Source of the DNA: Bagarius yarrelli
Taxonomy: Eukaryota > Chordata > Actinopteri > Siluriformes > Sisoridae
DNA length: 64,000 bases
Assembly: GCA_005784505.1 (NCBI GenBank)
Contig: VCAZ01000069.1
Location: 960,896 to 1,024,895, forward strand
Direction of reading: 5' to 3'
A model generated the notes under the pieces. The model had not been told where the DNA came from and searched no databases. It saw only the letters and a list, made by a program, of their open reading frames with translations. Below are positions 1 through 9,612 of the stretch, piece by piece (positions within the stretch are counted from its first letter, which is position 1; every line of letters begins with the position of its first letter). A program made the position numbers and the translations under genes.

Positions 1-117
1 GTTATTGTGACAGAGTAGGTGTGGCCAGTCTGAACACCGTAGTGGAACTGGACATCGGTTTCCGATACAGTTAGCAGGAACACTAGACGGTCCGGACTCC
101 TCTTCTCGAACACGGTC
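1..117 (-). CDS. ush2a: usherin, second coding exon (partial, cut by window edge)
   Basis: Reverse-strand exon beginning after a TTCCTGGACAG acceptor (AG at 119-118). Its first base G completes the ATG codon left split (AT) by the donor of the exon at 1943-2418. The 116 bases that follow are open and read TVFEKRSPDRLVFLLTVSET, then DVQFHYGVQTGHTY. This aligns with the human usherin segment just after the first coding exon (pattern V-IEK---D--VF-LT-SE). It belongs to the laminin-G-like domain that follows the cysteine-rich N-terminus of this large extracellular protein of photoreceptor periciliary membrane and hair-cell ankle links. The exon runs off the window at base 1, so its donor is not seen. 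The join to the upstream exon is in frame, and the human gene also splits this codon after its second base. Confidence 0.88.
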
Positions 118-1942
118 CTGTCCAGGAAGAAAAACAAAAAAATTTGAGGGAACAATCACTTGAATCCAAATTCTGGTGATGTATATTTACCGCTCCAACA
201 AACATTGCCCTGTATTTTGAGAAATATCTCATATTCTCATTAAAGCCCTGGAAATTTACACTATAAACTACAACGACAGTCTAAAGCAAACCTTCAAGCT
301 AGAAAGTTAAATTCCAGCTCTCAGTTTTCAATCTGTTTTTCCAGACATGCCAAGTTTAACAACCATCATCAATCTGCCACCATAGAGCAACCTGATGATA
401 ACAATAACTTCAAATCAGAACTGTCTGGTGGCAACTACATTACATTTACATTTGTGACGCGCTTATACAGAGTAACTTAAATCCATCCCATTTATACAAC
501 CGAGCAGTTGGGAGTTAAAAGGGCCTTACTGAGAAGCCCAAAATTGGCAAATTGGTGGTGCTAGAAATCAAACACCGATCTTCCAATTAGCAGTCCAACA
601 CCTTAACCACCGCTCTACCACTTCCCCCTGCGGCCCACAGCTGTAACTTTGTTCGGTACTTGATATAAAAAGAGTCACATTGGAAACAATGGATAGAGCT
701 ATGACGACCTGCTATAATCCTACAGCGGCTACGAAATGCTTATTATTTAAAATAGGCTTCGCGCTAATTTTTGTTGTCTATCGAATGAAATGCCGTTACG
801 GGGAGAACTGGAGCGATTATGAACGCAGGCCACTGGATCTAATAAATCATGATACAAGGTGTTTGCGTTTTAGTCGGGTCTGACTGAGCCTTGAGTGCCA
901 GCCGCCTCACCTGCAAGCCACTTTCCTGCATGCTCCACTTACAATTAGGCCGAGCTTTTCCGTTGGGGGAAACGCGGGCGCTTTAGCATTCACTAAGGCA
1001 AGCGCTTCCGAGGCGAGTCGCAGTGCTGCATATTTTTATGTCATGTTAGCGAGACGAGTGCTCCGGTTGATATTAAACAGAGTCCCATTAATTCACTAAC
1101 AGAAGAATTAATCAACATGTACGCTCGTTGTCAGAGTCGCTGCCACTTCAGGGTGAGAATTCCAGGCTCTTTCGTGCCAATGCAAGCGACTCAATTATTT
1201 ATTTTTTTCGATACCGAGCGCATGTGACTTGTCTCCCTTTTCATCCTCTACACTTGATCTAAAATGTCCAAGCTGTAGTTGTTCTTTATGGGTCTCACTC
1301 GCTCTCCCCTTCTATCCTTTCATCCTAGCACTCACTTTCAACTATATCATTTTCTAGGCTGTGAAAAAAAACGAAACCAAAAAAAAAAAACAAAGTGGCC
1401 TTTGAGATGATACTCCTTTTTTGCACCCCCCCCTCCTTTGCCAGAGCTCAGAAAACACTGCAGCAATTTCGTTTCATTGATCTAAAGCTGGTCACAGCTG
1501 CTCTTGTTTGGGCAGCGTAGTGGGGGGAAATGAGGAGTTTTTTCCTCCCAACATGACAAGACAGCATATTACAAATTAAATTCAAACCAACTACTCAGAG
1601 TGACTTACAAGCACCAGCAGGCGGTCTATTGCTTCCAGGTGCACATCTAATACAGTTTCACAACCTTGGAGTGTTTGCTGATATGGTCAGGTTTTTCCAT
1701 TTCTAGTTCTTTTGGCACAAAGGAAAGGACATGGTGTGGGGAGAGATATTCTGTTGGGTAAATAAATGAACTAAGCCCCTGGTTTCAAAATCAAAACCTC
1801 TTCACCTCCTAAGCTCAGAAAGCCAGGAGAAAGAAACCGATCTGACCTATTAGCTAGGATATTAGTTCCAAAGTGACAGGAAATGCTTTGTGTTGAACAT
1901 CATAAGTACTTAAGTGAAAGTTCCAGCAACAAATCTACTTAC
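118..1942 (-). other. ush2a: ush2a intron between the first two coding exons
   Basis: 1.8-kb GT-AG intron, donor GTAAGT at 1942-1937 and acceptor AG at 119-118. It contains a reverse-strand SINE (435-629), short poly-A runs near 1365-1391 and a C-run near 1426. A 67-codon open frame at 680-883 on the plus strand has no recognisable domain and I regard it as chance. Nothing else is recognised. Confidence 0.8.
435..629 (-). repeat. tRNA-headed SINE, full-length copy, reverse orientation
   Basis: Read on the minus strand it starts near ggggaagtggtagagcggtggttaag (polIII A-box-like), has a B-box-like segment and the ccaccaatttg linker, then the core and an atgtaaatgtaa tail. It matches the family whose clean copies lie at 45080-45271 and 47762-47958. 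It lies in a ush2a intron. Confidence 0.85.
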
Positions 1943-2418
1943 ATTACAAAGGCTTCTTCGAGTTTCAGCCAAACTGTTATGGTAAATGATCCGGCTTGTC
2001 CCAGGTTTGGAGCAGAGTGAAGAGCCAAGCAGGCACTCTGGTTTTGAAACAAGAAGCTAACAGATCCAGTGTCTGAGCCAGGGCGCAAATCCCGGCTCTC
2101 GGCTGTCAGGCATGCGTCCACAAGCCGGTCAAGCAGGTCGGTGTGGCGCGGTGTGGATGAACGATACGGACACTCCTGGATGCAAAACTGCTGGGAACAG
2201 GTTAGGAGGTCGTCCCGAGTGCGGGCAGCCTGGCAGAAGGTGCTACGCTCTGGAAAACCACAGGTCGCCTCAGCCGGTGCCACACTTACAGACTTGTAGG
2301 CTGCGATATTCTCCAGTCTGGGGAAGGAGCCCTGAGCTGCCACAGAGCTGAGGGCAGCCATAACGCCCAGGGTGTAAAGGAGGAACATGGTCACTTTGAG
2401 CCTAAAGAACCAATCCAT
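1943..2418 (-). CDS. ush2a: usherin, first coding exon (start codon and signal peptide)
   Basis: The ATG at 2418-2416 has a good Kozak context (A at -3, G at +4). A hydrophobic signal peptide follows (about residues 8-28, FLLYTLGVMAALSSVAA), then a mature start GSFPRLENIAAYKSVSV. The human protein has the very similar FPRLEN motif and the conserved QFCIQ-CPYRSS segment; here it is QFCIQECPYRSS (about residues 76-87). Cysteine spacing and the SFTITVWLK segment at the end match usherin. The exon is 476 nt from ATG to the GTAAGT donor (1942-1937) and ends after base 2 of a codon, the same phase as human exon 2 (485 nt), so only three codons are missing. Usherin is a very large secreted or membrane-anchored protein needed for photoreceptor maintenance and hearing; the bulk of the gene lies to the left of this window. 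Confidence 0.93.
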
Positions 2419-4109
2419 GTTTGGCAGAGAAAAGTGTCTCAGTGTTAAATAATAAATGATCGTGCTTGAAATGACATTTTCCCCCCGTTCTTTTTCCCTT
2501 AAGTTGGGTAAGGTAGCTTAATTGCTATGTAAAAAAGGTTAAAGCTCTCACATGACAGGCTCCCTGGAAGACCTATGAAGCAAAACAGAACTTAGATGAG
2601 TAACTTAAACAGGCCACAACATTTCATAATCTAATCCAGGCTACAAGAAGATGCACAGAAGCAGGCGGTTAAATGGTTTAATACTTTTACCTTAAATAAA
2701 ATATAGAAACAATTACTCATTCTAAATAGTCAGTGTTTTAAAGCTGGCCTATAGGTGGCGAAAAGGTTTCTAGCTGTTGAACAGGTGAAATTTTTCATTA
2801 CTGATGTTAAGACAGTTTAACTAGTTTTTTTTTTTCTTTCCGACTTATTTTACTCGACTTGTACCCGAAGCCCCCCCCCCCCCGATTTTAAGACAGATTA
2901 ACTAGTTTTTGTTTGGTTATTTTTTAATAATTTTATTCGACTTGTACCCGAATTTCTTTAATTTAAGACTCTAACTAGTTTTTTGCCTTTTTTTGTTGTT
3001 GTTTAATGATTTAACTCGACTTGCCCACCAATTTAACATAGTTTAACTAGTTGGGGTTTTTTTTTTTTTTAGTGATTTTACTCGACTTGTTCGCGAAGCC
3101 CCAAATTTAAGAGTTTAACTTTTTTTTTTTTTTCTTTTTTACTGATTTTACTCGGCTTATACAAGATAAGGCAGTTTAAACTAGTTTTTGTGGGATGTTT
3201 TTTTTTCTTGGTTTCATCAATCACTTAAAAAAAAAAAACAAACATTTATTTATTTTAAAAAACCAATAAACATAGAAATGCAGGTACATATCAGTTCAGT
3301 CAACTCAAATAGTATGCAAAACAGTGATAAAAAACATAGCTACAACGCCATCGGTTATCGACGAATGTAATTTTTTTTTTACATTTATTTATGATTATAA
3401 GTCATTTTATTTATTTATTTATTTATTTTATTCCGTTTAAACTAGCCTGCTAATTAGCGTCACCATTAGCAGGACCCGTCATGGCGGATAGTCAACTACT
3501 CAAAACCCAATTAAGAACTTTATAAACATGTCATTGAAATAATTTAAACATTTAAATAATATATATTTATTAATTTTGGGGCGATTTATCGAGTAACAAA
3601 CAACTTGTCAGTTCTTTTACCGCCCTAACAACATACCTGTGTGTGAAGAAACGCACTCCAAACACATACAGGTGTTTCCAAAGTAATTTTTTTTTAAGTA
3701 AATTAATAAACCTTAGAAAGGTTTAACTTTTTTAAATAATTTTTGAACAATTTTACATTTTGTAGAGTAAAAAATACAAAAAAAAATGACTTGACTTTCA
3801 AAAGGCCCGCGCCTCAGATAAGTTTTAGCAACAAGCTAACTAAACGCTCATTTAGACACTTTAGGACACACGCGCGGGCGACTATGACGTCATATTTGAG
3901 TCGTCTACAATTTCCGATTCGAGTCAAAGAAAAAAAAAAAAAACTTCTTTCAGAGAACCAAAACAAAGAAAACGCAGGTAATTCCGACGCGTCATCACTT
4001 CCCCCGGGCTTCTATACACACTATACGCTTTACAAACGTTTATATTATCTAATTATTTTACAATAATAGAAATAAACTGTCAAAAAAGTAGATGAAGATC
4101 CCCGCTCAC
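2419..4109 (-). other. ush2a: ush2a 5' UTR segment and probable first intron
   Basis: Immediately upstream of the ATG is an AT-rich leader. The nearest plausible acceptor is TTTAACACTGAG (about 2440-2451), which would leave a leader of roughly 20 nt in this exon. Beyond it lie a degenerate tandem repeat (2805-3190), many A/T homopolymers and tttatttattta near 3410-3430. No coding signal is recognised; the open frames at 3188-3370 and 3743-4066 are low-complexity K/N/I-rich reading of AT-rich DNA. Confidence 0.45.
2805..3190. repeat. degenerate tandem repeat, about 70-80 bp unit, ~5 copies
   Basis: The word aagacagtttaactagttttt recurs, with changes, near 2810, 2889, 2964, 3036, 3107 and 3168. 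In the first five units it is followed by a poly-T stretch and then ttttactcgacttgtacccgaa or a near variant. The T-runs vary in length, so units differ in size. It lies in the probable first intron of ush2a. Confidence 0.8.
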
Positions 4110-4215
4110 CTTGTTGCACGCGCCGAACACACGTTTGGTGCCTGAGTGCAAAAGCAGATTATAACCGGTTCACCATCTGGTGCGCCTCCAAGAGATCCAG
4201 CGCGATTTTATTCCT
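4110..4215 (-). other. ush2a: candidate non-coding first exon of ush2a
   Basis: Read on the minus strand, this GC-richer block ends in CAACAAG followed by GTGAGC, a near-consensus splice donor at 4109-4104. It lies 1.7 kb upstream of the ATG exon and directly downstream of a promoter-like region with an X-box and an inverted CCAAT (attgg, 4387-4391). The human gene also has a non-coding first exon. The 5' end is not defined by the sequence; a (GT)n run begins at about 4220. The assignment is inference. Confidence 0.4.
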
Positions 4216-4218
4216 ACC

Positions 4219-4247
<29 letters not shown>
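4219..4247. repeat. (GT)n microsatellite
   Basis: Uninterrupted gt dinucleotides, about 14 copies, between the candidate ush2a first exon and the X-box. Confidence 0.95.
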
Positions 4248-4250
<3 letters not shown>

Positions 4251-4414
4251 TTGCACGCAGAGCCTAGCTTTACTTCCACTAGTTAGAGGAAGCACCTGTT
4301 GATATCAGCGGTGGTTTTGTCTCCCCTTCCCGGCTGATATGACAGCAGCGCATGAGGAACCCACCACCACCCCCTCCTTTCCGCGCATTGGTCTCGTCCC
4401 TCTTAGTTCGAGGA

Positions 4415-4446
4415 CGCCACTGTGCGTAACCAAGCAACCAGTGGCG
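4415..4446. promoter_or_regulatory. RFX X-box inside an inverted repeat, upstream of ush2a
   Basis: GTAACC-A-AGCAAC at 4426-4438 satisfies the RFX X-box consensus GTNRCC-N(0-3)-RGYAAC at every position. It is flanked by CGCCACTG (4415-4422) and its exact reverse complement CAGTGGCG (4439-4446), with a 3-nt tgc spacer on the left. RFX factors activate cilium and hair-cell genes, which fits the role of usherin. The site lies about 320 bp upstream of the candidate first-exon donor. The match is seen; occupancy is inference. Confidence 0.5.
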
Positions 4447-4607
4447 GGACACAGGTCCTTGACTGAGGGGGACCAAAGGGATTAGCGAGACAGGTGGATG
4501 GAGTGTCTAAAACTGAAGAGGATTATGGTTAATAGAGTACTAAACGACTTGGAGTTCAAAACTGGTGCTGATCCAGAACTGCATTAGAAACTATGGTGGC
4601 CCCTGAG

Positions 4608-4730
4608 TGAGAAGTGGTAGCGCAGTGGTTAAGGAGTTGGACTGCTATTTGGAAGACCGGGGTTCGATTTCCAGGACCACCAAGTTGCCATTGTTGGCTC
4701 TGGATAAGGGCGTCTCTGCCAAATGCTGGC
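4608..4730 (+). repeat. SINE copy with internal deletion
   Basis: The head gagaagtggtagcgcagtggttaagg and the B-box-like ggttcgatttcc are intact. The central linker is lost: it passes from ccattgttggctct directly to ggataagggcgtct, then the tail. Confidence 0.85.
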
Positions 4731-5059
4731 GATTCCATATTTAACAATACTAATATGGTATGGTTTTGTTTTATAAGCTGCTAATGAATCGATCACAAAA
4801 CGATACAACATGATTCGGTTTTATAATATAATATTTAATCACACCAGTAAGCCTACTTTATGGGATAAATATGTCATATGTAAACTCTCTGCATATTCAT
4901 TCAGCTGTAAATGAATTCATATGTTTATACTACATTTTTTTTTACTGTACAATCAGTTATATATCATTTCTGTATATTTAATCAAATATACTAAACATAC
5001 TTAAATACAAATATATGTCCACTTATTCTGGACAATCACATATATACTGCACTCTACCA

Positions 5060-5139
5060 ATCTCATATATATATATATATATATATATATCACTTATATA
5101 CTGTATATTCATACTGTATATATATATATATATAGAGAT

Positions 5140-5176
<37 letters not shown>

Positions 5177-5200
5177 AGATACAGTGTGAATATGCTACTG

Positions 5201-5237
<37 letters not shown>
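5060..5237. repeat. compound AT/GA microsatellite
   Basis: (AT)n at 5066-5092, (TA)n at 5117-5134, (GA)n at 5135-5179 and (AT)n at 5201-5237, separated by short unique sequence. The 116-codon frame crossing it (YIYIYI, ERERER) is a repeat artefact. Confidence 0.95.
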
Positions 5238-5238
<1 letters not shown>

Positions 5239-5301
5239 AGCTGGGAATCAAATCTTTAGGTTGGTAGTCCACCACCCTAACCGTGAGCCACCACTTCCCC
5301 A
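5238..5301 (-). repeat. SINE head fragment, reverse orientation
   Basis: Contains gctgggaatcaaa...cca ccaccctaaccgtgagccaccacttcccc, the reverse complement of the SINE head. It abuts the AT microsatellite, which replaces the rest of the element. Confidence 0.65.
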
Positions 5302-5663
5302 CTTTATACTGCACTTCTACTTTGCACTTCTGGTTCGATGCTCACTGCATTGCGTTGCCTTGTAACTATGTTCAGTGACAATAAAGTTGAATCTAATCTA
5401 ATCTAATAAATAGGCTTCCTTCGAGACAAGCTGATATTTGATAATGCTACTGAATCTACCTTAATTAAATTCCATTCAATGTTATTTTGTTTTATAAGCT
5501 AATTCAGTATCTGATGATGCCACGGAATCTGGTTTAAAAAGAGACCGCACGGTTTTGTTTCATAAGATGATACGATATTTAAAGGAAAGGTATCAGTGAA
5601 GCTTCTCAGATGAAAGTTTTGCTTATCACATTGCTATCCTAATAACCTATTGGTTTAAAAAAA

Positions 5664-5667
5664 AAAA

Positions 5668-5722
<55 letters not shown>
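5664..5722. repeat. (AT)n microsatellite
   Basis: Almost pure at dinucleotides following a poly-A run at 5658-5668. Confidence 0.95.
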
Positions 5723-5728
<6 letters not shown>

Positions 5729-5762
5729 TTTAAGACAGTTGGTTTTCGTATTTCTAAAATAA

Positions 5763-6060
5763 TCCATACATCTATAAATCCATCCATTTATCCATCTATT
5801 GTCTATACCTGCTTATTCTTGATTGGGGTCACAGGGATCTGCTGGAGTCTACTCCAGCTGTCATTGGGTGAAAGGCAGGGGTCACCCTGGACAGGCCACC
5901 AGTCCATCACAGGGCCACATACAGACAAACAACCACACTCACACACACACACACACACACTTATTCATAGTGCAATAAAGAATCACCAATCAAGATGTCT
6001 GGGGGAAGTTCTCCCCGTGCTGCTGGGGATACGAACCTGGGACCTTCTTGCTGTGAAGCA
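5763..6060 (-). repeat. interspersed repeat with GAAT/GGAT-type tail, reverse copy
   Basis: On the minus strand it begins near tgcttcacagcaagaagg and runs through a tRNA-like ttcg segment, cagcacggggagaactt, a (TG)n run, the ctgtgatggactggtggcctgtccaggg block, and ends in agcaggtataga then atggatggattta. This is a widespread teleost repeat with a tRNA-like head; the same family lies at 7479-7745, 11676-11845 and 52999-53129. Confidence 0.8.
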
Positions 6061-6327
6061 ACACCTCAAAAATCTAATAATCTAATAAACCATTCATGAT
6101 CCATTCAGTCAGAAATGGTAAAGGAACCTGGAATTTTAAACAGCAAACTGTTAGTGACATCATACCTTAGCACTAGTCGAATGATTTCTAAAAGCAGAGA
6201 TTGTGTGTTGATTACGGTATTTATACTGCGACAGCACGGTTCAATTACCAAAACAGAAGGTTGACTCATTTTCTACAGCAGCACGGATCGGACTATTTTA
6301 TGACTCTAACATAAATTCTAGGTTTAT

Positions 6328-6385
6328 ATTACATTTACATTACATTTATAGCATTTGGCCGACGCCTCTTATCCAGCGCTACTTT
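6328..6385 (-). repeat. SINE 3' tail fragment, reverse orientation
   Basis: tacatttacattacatttatagcatttggccgacgcctcttatccagcg is the reverse complement of the SINE core and tail; the head is missing. Confidence 0.75.
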
Positions 6386-6573
6386 AATGTCTGTCCCACG
6401 TCCTTGTTTCCGATCACTGCACTTATAGGAACTACTTTAAACTCTTTTACAATTAAAGCTAATTGCTGGCAAACTTAGCATAAACCAACCAGCTGCCAAA
6501 ACTCAGGCTAAACTGGTCAAACTGGAAGATGATCTTTGTCAGCTGGTACGGTATATGCAGGTAAACATGGGCG

Positions 6574-6712
6574 TGATTAAGATGTTAGACTGCTAATTGA
6601 GAGCTCTGGGTTCGATTCCTAGCACCACCAAGATCAAGGCCCTTAACCCGCAGTTAAGGGATAAATGTAAGTCGGTCTGGATAAGGGTGTCTGCCAAATG
6701 CTGTAAATGTAA
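6574..6712 (+). repeat. SINE copy, shortened
   Basis: Shows gattaagatgttagactgctaattg, the B-box-like gggttcgattccta, then gtaagtcggtctggataag and the atgtaaa tail. Part of the linker and the first bases of the head are missing. Confidence 0.82.
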
Positions 6713-7478
6713 AATATAAATGAATTACAGCTACAAACAGAAATTCAATTAAGAAAACTAAACAAATTAAGTATTTAACTGACGAAATAATCAGCTAAAC
6801 AATAATCTATTAGCTCTAATCTAAAACTGGTGTTCCAGTGTAAGCAGCTAGGTCTGTTGTATCTGATGGTTGGTTAGCATAAGTTGAATTATTTAGCAAT
6901 ACAGTTGGGATTTTATTGTGATTTAAAGCATTCAGTAAGACTCTGAGGAAGGACGCCGTCTGAGACACATAACTGACATAACAGTAATATACTGTACTGT
7001 AAACTGATAACTTTGCTATGGTCTGTAGATTTTTCCAGAGCCGTACAGAAGAGGAATGAACAGCCTTTTACCCAGTTATTCCCTCCCTCGTTGTCTTGAT
7101 GATGCTGATGGAGAGTTCTGCCTGTCTACCACATCACTCCAGAATCTCTGGTGACTGCCAGAGCATGTGACTGATACCATACACATCTTTATCAAACCAT
7201 TTAATAATACTTCAACATAGGAACATGGTTTTTTTTTTGGTTTTTTTTTTAAAGGCAAGCAGTCGGAACTCTTGACGTTTTTTTTGGCCTACAGGTAAAA
7301 CGATCTGGATCCAGCTGTTAAATTGCACAGCTGTATATGCTGGCAGTGGGAGCTCAACGGTCGGCAACTTAAAGTAAAGAAATAACAACAAACAAATAGT
7401 GGGAAATCTTTATAAGTTTAACAACACACGCACTGCAAATTCTTACAACACAAGCTTAGTGGCTAGTTTACAGCTAGA

Positions 7479-7745
7479 AGGAGCCGGGTTCGATTCCCTG
7501 GCAGGGGTGTTTCTGTGTGGAGTTTGCATGTTCTCCTCGTGCTTGTGTGGGTTTCCTCCAGTTTCCTCCCACAGTCCAAAAACCTGTATGTTAGGTTGAT
7601 TGGTGATTCGAAATTGCCTGGGTGTCTTCCTCTGGTGACCTGTCCAGGGCGTACCCATCCTGTCTTTCGCCCTTTCTAGACTCCAGCAGATCCCTGTGAC
7701 CCTAATTTATAAAAATAAGCGGGTATAGAAAAAGAATGAATGAAT
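7479..7745 (+). repeat. interspersed repeat with (GAAT)n tail, forward copy
   Basis: Contains agccgggttcgattccctgg, gtggagtttgcatgttctcc, cctcccacagtccaaaaacc, the gacctgtccagggcgtaccc block, actccagcagatccctgtga, aataagcgggtataga and a gaatgaatgaat tail. It is the most complete forward copy of this family here. The open frames on both strands across it are artefacts of the repeat. Confidence 0.85.
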
Positions 7746-9198
7746 ACCCGAAAGACCAATAAATCATACGATCAGAATGATAAACAAAAAACGTACCTTT
7801 TAGTTCACTGACCAATAAACAGGTCCCAGATTAGATTCTTTTTTATTTTTATTTTTTATTTTTTAAGGTGTCCCCTTAAAACATTCCCGTCGATTGTTTT
7901 CAAACTGATGTTTTCTTAAGTTGCAACACGTTAAGCTCTCTCGACCACCATAATATTCCCATCAGTGTATTCTAACTCTTTAAATAGATGCTAACCATTT
8001 GTTTTGTCAGGTGAACATACACATACGATAGATTAACATACAGTGCAAATAAATTATTTAATTTTAAAACATTTGTTTTGAATACTATACTATTTTAGCA
8101 ATTAAACCAACCTATTTATTTTTTAATGAAGTGCTCCTAATGACTTAAAGCGGATTACTTACACTCGTCAATAAACTACATCAAGGCCACAGCCGAAGAG
8201 AGAGAGGATTCTACTGGAAACATGTCAGGGCTTCTCTTCTGCTGTTAGAAACACACTGTTCTTAAAGGAATCAATACCAGTTGCAGATATTCAGTATTTA
8301 AGGATCATGTGAAGTGGGACATCAGTATTACATAGGATATTTTCACTTCTGAGCACATATAATGTTATGCATTATTCCTGATTGCATTTGCATTGGAAAA
8401 ATGTGTTCACTACACTCATGTGTGATTGAAACTACTTTATTAGCAGGTCCAGGATTATCTGCATGATTTTATGACTTCTATTTTTTTTTTTTTTTTTTTT
8501 GTTTCCTCGTTTTCAGTAAGACGCCAAAACCAAAAGAATTATCGTAGCTTTAGTCCACGGAGTTAGCATGCAAATAAGGGGAACTACTTATATCCATTAC
8601 ATTCCAGCTACCCCAGCGACAAACTCTCACCTGGACCAAGCAGCCCTGCTAATTAATGAAGCCTGCATTCTACAAACAGCACAATCCTTTCCAATCCATT
8701 TCCCTGCAACGAGCGTCATTATTTACGTCCTTAAACGAACAGTTAAACAAAAATCAACCAGAAATGACATCTTGTTCATCAGAAGGTCTATTTACAGTAC
8801 AGGAAATCTTTTGCTGCAAATACCATAAAAAAGCCACACCGAATTAATGATGGCTATCGATATGACACTTTAAAGTCATTGAATATGTTGAATAATAATT
8901 GGGATTTGTTATGTGTGTGTGTGTGGTGTGGGGGGGGTGGGGGTGGGGGGTTTATGGTGTCAGGTTTTAATGGGTGCACGTTTGTATGCAAAAGCCTACA
9001 AAATCTTTTCAGTTGATAAGCTGTACATTATAACGTTAATAAAGCCCTTTGATATAAACGCTTAAACATTGATCCGAATTATTTAGTATGTTTTAGACAG
9101 TGTGCAAAGCTACATCTAATGACAATATCAATCTTTTTTTTTAAAAAAGAAAAAAATTTGGTTGTCTGAAATATATGATTTTTGTTCGTTATCGTTCA

Positions 9199-9393
9199 TT
9201 TTACATTTACATTTCTAGCATTTTTGCAGACATCCTTATTGACAGCGACTTACATTTATCTCCCTTATACATTAGAGTATTTAAAGGGTTAAGGACCTTG
9301 TTCAGGAGCCTAGCAAGGGTAGCTGGGTGGTGCTGGGAATCAAACCTGGATTTTTTTGCCCAATCAGCAGTCCAAACCTTAACCACTTCCCCA
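9199..9393 (-). repeat. SINE, full-length reverse copy (left arm of head-to-head pair)
   Basis: Starts with the reversed tail ttttacatttacatttctag, then core cttacatttatctccc, linker and reversed head ccaaaccttaaccacttcccc. Its head faces the forward copy at 9420, 26 bp away. Confidence 0.88.
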
Positions 9394-9419
9394 TTTTAAA
9401 TTCTTACATTCGGTCTGGA

Positions 9420-9612
9420 AGGAAGAGTGATAGCGAAGTGGTTAAGGTGTTGGACTGCTTATTGGAAAATCAGGGTTTGATTCCCAGCACCACCAAATTG
9501 CCACTGCTGGGACCCTGAGCAAGGCCCTTAACCCTTTAATTGCTCTAATGTGTAAAGGAGATAAATGTTAGTCACTCTGGATGAGGACGTCTGCCAAATG
9601 TAAATGTAAATC
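9420..9612 (+). repeat. SINE, full-length forward copy (right arm of head-to-head pair)
   Basis: Has ggaagagtgatagcgaagtggttaaggtgttggactgc, gtttgattcccagcaccacc, cctgagcaaggcccttaacc, the core gttagtcactctggatgagg and a tail gccaaatgtaaatgtaaat. Confidence 0.9.

Noticed and set aside
2069..2351. Plus-strand frames across the ush2a first coding exon
   Set aside because: Antisense shadows of the usherin exon.
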